A DNA stretch of 64,000 nucleotides, taken from positions 62,001 through 126,000 of the forward strand of contig JAOAPC010000010.1 of NCBI GenBank assembly GCA_025462735.1, given 5' to 3'. Below, piece by piece: positions 60,020-64,000 of this stretch; within the stretch, counting starts at the first letter, position 1, and each line of letters begins with the position of its first letter. Source of the stretch: Acidobacteriaceae bacterium (GTDB taxonomy: Bacteria > Acidobacteriota > Terriglobia > Terriglobales > Acidobacteriaceae). Below the pieces are notes generated by a model, which saw nothing but the letters and a program-made list of their open reading frames with translations, did no database searches and was not told the DNA's origin. Position numbers and translations under genes: made by a program.

Positions 60020-60565
60020 TCAGAACCCGAGCTGTAGCCGGGCCGCTTCGGACATTCGGCTCATGTCCCAGGGAGGATCGAAGACTACTTCGACATTGAC
60101 GGCCTTCACCGACGGAAGACCTGAAATTCTGCTTTCAACATCGGCTTTGAGCACATTACCCATGCCGCACCCGGGCGCAGTCATCGACATTTGAATGTCG
60201 ATTTTTCGTGAGTCCTGATCCAGCGGTTCGATCTTGCAGGAGTAGATCAACCCTAGATCGACGATATTGACGGGAATCTCGGGATCATAAACCGTTTTCA
60301 ATATGTCCCATACCATCTGCTCATTGAACTCGGCTGCCTCGTGCGGGACAGCCGTTTTTTCTGTAGCAGGCTGTAGACCGATGGCATCTGCGTCTTTCCC
60401 CTCGATGCGATACATCTGGCCGTAGTCAGTCCAGACGGTGTAGCTATCGCCGCGCGATTGCATGATGCGAACGGAGGTGCCTTCGGCCAGCGTGCTGACG
60501 ATACCGCTGGGAATCTCGATGACCTCGCAAGTGCGACTCAGATTGGCGTGACTGCCGGAACTCAT
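60020..60565 (-). CDS. sufT: Fe-S assembly protein SufT
   Basis: Start taken at ATG 60565 (MSSGSHANLSRTCEVIEIPSG), with CGGAG 7 bases upstream and 4 bases after the sufU stop; 181 aa. The N-terminal part (about 10-75) is the short SufT extension with EGTSVRIMQSRGDSYTVWTDYGQMYRIEG. The remainder is a MIP18/DUF59 domain with VYDPEIPVNIVDLGLIYS, MTAPGCGMG and VFDPPWDMSRMSEAARLQLGF, including the conserved Cys in APGC. It helps maturation of Fe-S proteins. Last gene of the suf operon. Confidence 0.9.
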   Translation of the reverse strand: MSSGSHANLSRTCEVIEIPSGIVSTLAEGTSVRIMQSRGDSYTVWTDYGQMYRIEGKDADAIGLQPATEKTAVPHEAAEFNEQMVWDILKTVYDPEIPVNIVDLGLIYSCKIEPLDQDSRKIDIQMSMTAPGCGMGNVLKADVESRISGLPSVKAVNVEVVFDPPWDMSRMSEAARLQLGF

Positions 60566-60569
60566 TGCT

Positions 60570-61019
60570 TTACTCCGTGGACACTTTTTCTTGCTTACCT
60601 TCGAGCGCAGCCTGAAGCGTGTGCCAGGCCAGGGTTGCACACTTCACGCGAACCGGAAATTCGGAAACACCGGAGAAGACGGCGAGTTTTCCAAGGTCGT
60701 TTCTGTCGCCATTAGCTTCGCCCGTGGTCACAAGTTTGTGGAACGTATCGAATAATTTCTTTGCCTCAGCCTTGCTCTTCCCTTTTACGGCCTGCGTCAT
60801 CATGGAAGCCGAAGCTTTCGAGATTGCGCAACCGGAGCCTTGGAAGCCGATGTCTTGAATAGCGTCGCCATCAACGGTCACGTAAACCGTGAAATGATCT
60901 CCGCACAAAGGGTTGAACCCTTCCGCTTTCTGGTTGGCCTGAGCAATCGTGTGAAAATTGCGCGGAGCCTTGCTGTGCTCCAGAATCACTTCCTGATATA
61001 GATCGCGGAGGTCAGGCAT
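60570..61019 (-). CDS. sufU: Fe-S scaffold/sulfur-transfer protein SufU
   Basis: 149 residues, the SufU type of the IscU-like fold with its typical insertion. DLYQEVILEHSKAPRNFH opens the protein; the three zinc/cluster Cys are in NPLCGDH, GSGCAISKASASMM and VKCATLAWH. SufU accepts sulfur from SufS by zinc-ligand swapping. The ATG shares one base with the sufS stop (TGATG), so translation is coupled. Confidence 0.93.
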   Translation of the reverse strand: MPDLRDLYQEVILEHSKAPRNFHTIAQANQKAEGFNPLCGDHFTVYVTVDGDAIQDIGFQGSGCAISKASASMMTQAVKGKSKAEAKKLFDTFHKLVTTGEANGDRNDLGKLAVFSGVSEFPVRVKCATLAWHTLQAALEGKQEKVSTE

Positions 61020-62293
61020 CAGGCAAAGACCTCTTGTACTTTGAGAATGCCGTTCGCCAGCGCATCCACTTCTTCTTTGGTGTTGTAGAAAGCAAACGAC
61101 GCACGCGCGGTGGCCGGGATTCCAAATCGATCCATAATCGGCTGCGCGCAGTGATGGCCGGTGCGGATGGCGACACCTTCCTGGTCGAGTATGGTTCCGA
61201 CGTCGTGCGGATGAATGCCCTCAATCACGAATGAGAGCACGCCAGCTTTTTCTTTTGCCGTTCCAATCAAGCGCACGCCCGGAATCGCGGAAACTTTTCT
61301 GGTCGCGTGCTCGAGCAGTTCATGCTCGTACGCCGCGATTTTGCTCATTCCGATCGCGTTCAAATACTCGATCGCCGCCCCCATCGCGATCGCTCCCGCA
61401 ATATTGGGCGTCCCTGCTTCAAATTTAAACGGCAACTTGTTGTAAGTGGTCTTCTCAAATGTGACTGAGCTGATCATCTCTCCGCCACCCTGATACGGAG
61501 GCATAGCTTCGAGCAAAGAAGCTTTGCCATAGAGCACGCCCATACCCGTCGGACCAAACATCTTGTGGCTGGAGAAGGCATAAAAGTCGCAATCGAGCGT
61601 TTGCACGTCAACCTTCATGTGCGGAACGGCCTGGGCCCCATCGACCAGCACGGGAATATTTTTCTGATGCGCCAGCTGGATAATCTGCCGAAGCGGATTC
61701 ACGGTTCCCAGCGCATTCGACACATGCGCAACCGCCACAATCTTCGTGCGTGACGTTAGCAGCTTCGCGAATTCCTCAAGCAGAAGCTCGCCATCATCAT
61801 TGATGGGAGCGACCCGCAGCTTCGCGCCTTTTTCTTCACACAGGAGTTGCCACGGGACGATATTTGAGTGGTGCTCCATGGCCGTGATGAGCACTTCATC
61901 TCCGGCACCGACATGAACACGCCCGTAAGTCTGCGCCACCAGATTGATGGCCTCGGTGGTGCCTCGAACGAAAACTATCTCTTTCGCATCGGCTGCATTG
62001 ATGAATTGCTGAACTGTCTGCCGCGCGCGCTCGTGCTCCGCCGTCGCAAGCTCAGAAAGAAAATGGACGCCGCGATGGATATTGGCATTCTCCAGCTCGT
62101 AATAGCGGGACAGGGCATCAATAACTACGCGCGGCTTCTGCGAAGTGGCGGCATTATCTAGATAAACCAGCTTCTTTCCGCGAACATCACGGGCCAGGAT
62201 AGGAAAGTCACGGCGTATTTTCTCGACATCAAAACCAGTCGCAAACGCGCGCGCGCTGGATCCAGTCGACGGTAGTTTTGCAGCGGTCGTCAC
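61019..62293 (-). CDS. sufS: Cysteine desulfurase SufS
   Basis: Start taken at GTG 62293, which overlaps the sufD stop by 4 bases (GTGA) and has GGAGG upstream; the ORF-track Met at 62440 lies inside sufD. 424 aa. Motifs: YLDNAATSQKP, MEHHSNIVPWQ, the PLP lysine in SSHKMFGPTGMGVLYG, RTGHHCAQPIMDRFG with the active Cys. Class V PLP enzyme, releasing sulfur from Cys for cluster assembly, with SufU as acceptor. Confidence 0.95.
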   Translation of the reverse strand: MTTAAKLPSTGSSARAFATGFDVEKIRRDFPILARDVRGKKLVYLDNAATSQKPRVVIDALSRYYELENANIHRGVHFLSELATAEHERARQTVQQFINAADAKEIVFVRGTTEAINLVAQTYGRVHVGAGDEVLITAMEHHSNIVPWQLLCEEKGAKLRVAPINDDGELLLEEFAKLLTSRTKIVAVAHVSNALGTVNPLRQIIQLAHQKNIPVLVDGAQAVPHMKVDVQTLDCDFYAFSSHKMFGPTGMGVLYGKASLLEAMPPYQGGGEMISSVTFEKTTYNKLPFKFEAGTPNIAGAIAMGAAIEYLNAIGMSKIAAYEHELLEHATRKVSAIPGVRLIGTAKEKAGVLSFVIEGIHPHDVGTILDQEGVAIRTGHHCAQPIMDRFGIPATARASFAFYNTKEEVDALANGILKVQEVFA

Positions 62294-63675
62294 CCGATCT
62301 CCTCCAAGTTCCTGCCGGCATCCACACCGACTGTGGCACCTGGCAATCGTGTCACTGAATTTGCGATCTGCAACAGATGCACGTGAATCAGTTTTTCCAC
62401 GTGTTCGCGCGCGCCGCCCTCGGCCATGCGATCCAGACACTCGTTTGCAAAAGCCAAAAGCAAAAGTTTGCGTGCGGCGATCTCATCAATTCCGCGAGAG
62501 CGCAGATAAAATAGCGCGTTCTCTTCAATCTGCCCGATGGTCGCGCCGTGCGTGCACTTCACATCATCGGCGTAGATTTCGAGTTGCGGCTTGGTGTCGA
62601 TTCGAGCATCGTCGGAAAGCAACAGATTACGATTGGTCTGCTTGGCGTCGGTCTTCTGCGCGTCCTTGTGAACAATGATGCGGCCGTGAAACACGCCATG
62701 CGCATGGTCATCCAGAATTCCGTTGTAGAATTGCCGGCTGGCGCAGTGCGGGCTGGCGTGCTCGACCAACATGTAGTTGTCGAGATGCTGCCGGCCGTTG
62801 CCAATAAACAGGCCGTTGATCAGGCACTCTCCCCCTTCGCCGGCCAGAACCGGGTGCACGTTGTTTCGCACCAGGCCTCCGCCGAAAAGCACCGAGTGTG
62901 ATGACACATTCGCGCTTCTTCCCTGCTGGATTCGCAAAGTGGAGATGTTGAAAGCTTGGCGATGCTCACGCTCGACCATGTAGTGCGAGACCACCGCGTT
63001 TTCCCCGGCTACCAACTCTGTGGCGGTGTTGGAGAAAGCGGGAGTCTCTCCGATAGAAACGTAGTCTTCCACGATCGTGGCCTGGGCTTCGTCACCAACC
63101 ACAATCAGATTTCGTGGGTGGGTCATGACCGGTTTGTCACTTGTGGTCGAAATGAACAGCAGATAAATGGGATCGGTGAGGACGACACCTCTGCGGACGT
63201 GAACATAAGCTCCATCTTCCGCAAAAGCTGTATTCAACGCAGAAAAAACATCTCGCTGGATATTCAGATAGCGCCCAAGATGCGATTCCACGTCACTCGA
63301 GTTGGCACTGAGTTCCTCGCCCAAGGAGTTGACGCTTACGCCTGCCGGTAACTGACCAATTGACGAAAGCTCCCGGGCAAATCGCCCATTTACGAAGATC
63401 AGGTGACAGCCAGGGCCGTCGACTCCGAATTGTTCCACTTCACGTTTAGAAACTTTGGCATCGCGCGCCAGTTCAAAAGGCGTCTTCGCGATCGCAGAGA
63501 CGTTGGTGAAGCGCCAGTCTTCGTCGTGCGTGGTAGGAAAGCCGACCTCGCAGAATCGCGCAAATGCACTCTCACGCAACTCACGCAGCCAGGGCAGATC
63601 GCGCCCAGCAGCACGCTTCTGAAATTCGGTGAAGCTCTCTAAGTAAGTGCCGAGTTGTTCGGTTGCAGCAATCAC
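62290..63675 (-). CDS. sufD: Fe-S cluster assembly protein SufD
   Basis: 461 residues. The N-terminal helical part (ESFTEFQKRAAGRDLPWLRELRESAFARF) is followed by a long beta-helix with SSHSVLFGGGLVRNNVHPVLAGEGGECLINGLFIGNG, CASRQFYNGILDDHAHGVFHGRIIVHKDAQKTDAKQTNRNLLLSDDARIDTKPQLEIYADDVKCTHGATIG, read in parts; the last is the family signature with the conserved Cys-Thr-His. SufD joins SufB and SufC in the SufBCD scaffold. 15 bases separate it from sufC. Confidence 0.95.
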   Translation of the reverse strand: MIAATEQLGTYLESFTEFQKRAAGRDLPWLRELRESAFARFCEVGFPTTHDEDWRFTNVSAIAKTPFELARDAKVSKREVEQFGVDGPGCHLIFVNGRFARELSSIGQLPAGVSVNSLGEELSANSSDVESHLGRYLNIQRDVFSALNTAFAEDGAYVHVRRGVVLTDPIYLLFISTTSDKPVMTHPRNLIVVGDEAQATIVEDYVSIGETPAFSNTATELVAGENAVVSHYMVEREHRQAFNISTLRIQQGRSANVSSHSVLFGGGLVRNNVHPVLAGEGGECLINGLFIGNGRQHLDNYMLVEHASPHCASRQFYNGILDDHAHGVFHGRIIVHKDAQKTDAKQTNRNLLLSDDARIDTKPQLEIYADDVKCTHGATIGQIEENALFYLRSRGIDEIAARKLLLLAFANECLDRMAEGGAREHVEKLIHVHLLQIANSVTRLPGATVGVDAGRNLEEIG

Positions 63676-63690
63676 GTCTTCTTTTTCCTT

Positions 63691-64000
63691 TTAAGCGGGA
63701 ACAGCGTAGCCTGTTTCTTCAAGCTCTAGCGCCAGTTCAGGCCCGCCGGAACGCACAATCCGGCCATTCACCAGCACGTGAACAAAATCCGGAACAATGT
63801 AGTTCAACAAGCGCTGATAATGCGTAACCACGATCATCGCCCGCTCTGGGCCGCGCAATGTATTCACCCCTTTGGCAACGATTCTGAGCGCGTCAATATC
63901 CAGACCTGAGTCAGTCTCATCGAGGACCGCCAGTTTTGGTTCGAGCAGCGCCATTTGCAGGATCTCGTTGCGCTTCTTTTCGCCACCGGAAAAGCCTTCG
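63691..64000 (-). CDS. sufC: Fe-S cluster assembly ATPase SufC, 5' end beyond window
   Basis: The frame is open to the window edge, so the ORF-track start at 63954 is not real; about 103 codons are visible. [20 protein letters not shown] is the ABC signature region as found in Suf[25 protein letters not shown] the Walker B/D-loop, and [11 protein letters not shown] the H-loop. Walker A lies outside the window. SufC drives the SufBCD complex; sufB is probably further upstream. Confidence 0.95.
   Translation of the reverse strand, partial: EGFSGGEKKRNEILQMALLEPKLAVLDETDSGLDIDALRIVAKGVNTLRGPERAMIVVTHYQRLLNYIVPDFVHVLVNGRIVRSGGPELALELEETGYAVPA

Overview
The window looks like chromosomal DNA of an Acidobacteriota bacterium, probably class Terriglobia. 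The support is lineage-typical content read from the proteins: several secreted FG-GAP/ASPIC-UnbV (CRTAC1-like) proteins paired with TPR proteins, an Oar-like TonB-dependent receptor with an N-terminal carboxypeptidase-regulatory domain, a membrane-anchored winged-helix regulator of a type common in this phylum, and a SufC-D-S-U-T cluster. This is inference from gene families; no rRNA or phylogenetic marker was compared.

Layout. 1-5.1 kb: the 3' end of one CRTAC1-like gene, a complete second one, then a secreted protein with two copies of a GHExxE domain and a clear terminator. 5.1-10.6 kb: housekeeping and stress genes: a DUF5996-SDR pair, a marR-yceI-pirin run on the minus strand with two matching MarR-type operators, the branched-chain aminotransferase ilvE, and a SpoIIAA/STAS-like protein. 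10.67-10.80 kb: a promoter and an intact tRNA-Gln(CTG) gene.

10.75-33.55 kb: a genomic island of about 22.75 kb integrated in the 3' half of tRNA-Gln. The tRNA 3' half is repeated at 33501-33548 (attR). A P4-type tyrosine integrase and an AlpA-like excisionase candidate sit at the right end. A tandem GTGTCCGT repeat, likely the integrase arm sites, lies inside each end. A decayed second integrase lies just outside attR, so the locus has been invaded more than once. The cargo is in short modules: an orphan MgsA/RarA C-domain protein, a small HExxH metallopeptidase, a three-gene membrane module with a TRADD-N-associated-type membrane domain, a phosphoesterase/small basic protein/outer-membrane-protein operon, a HEPN-type RxxxxH protein convergent with a PD-(D/E)XK-type nuclease, and an operon for a BIG2/IPT surface protein, a small Ig-like protein and a vanadium-haloperoxidase-like enzyme. 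Between modules the island carries a recurring 14-bp near-palindrome, TGCAATTGATTGCA, found in six places. Two copies extend to about 75 bp of homology and another pair to about 30 bp. I cannot assign this to a known element and consider it the most unexplained structure here.

33.8-64 kb: core-like DNA again: an Uup-type ABC-F ATPase, a six-domain S1 protein, then a carbohydrate-type locus (TonB receptor, two Tat-exported proteins, a GH130-like glycosidase) divergent from its probable regulator. Next come two TPR + CRTAC1 arms that converge with overlapping stop codons, two decayed genes, a glycerophosphodiester phosphodiesterase, and the minus-strand suf operon running off the right edge.

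Limits: no searches or folding were run. Family names come from recognising motifs by eye, and long-range repeat calls come from reading, not from a self-alignment.
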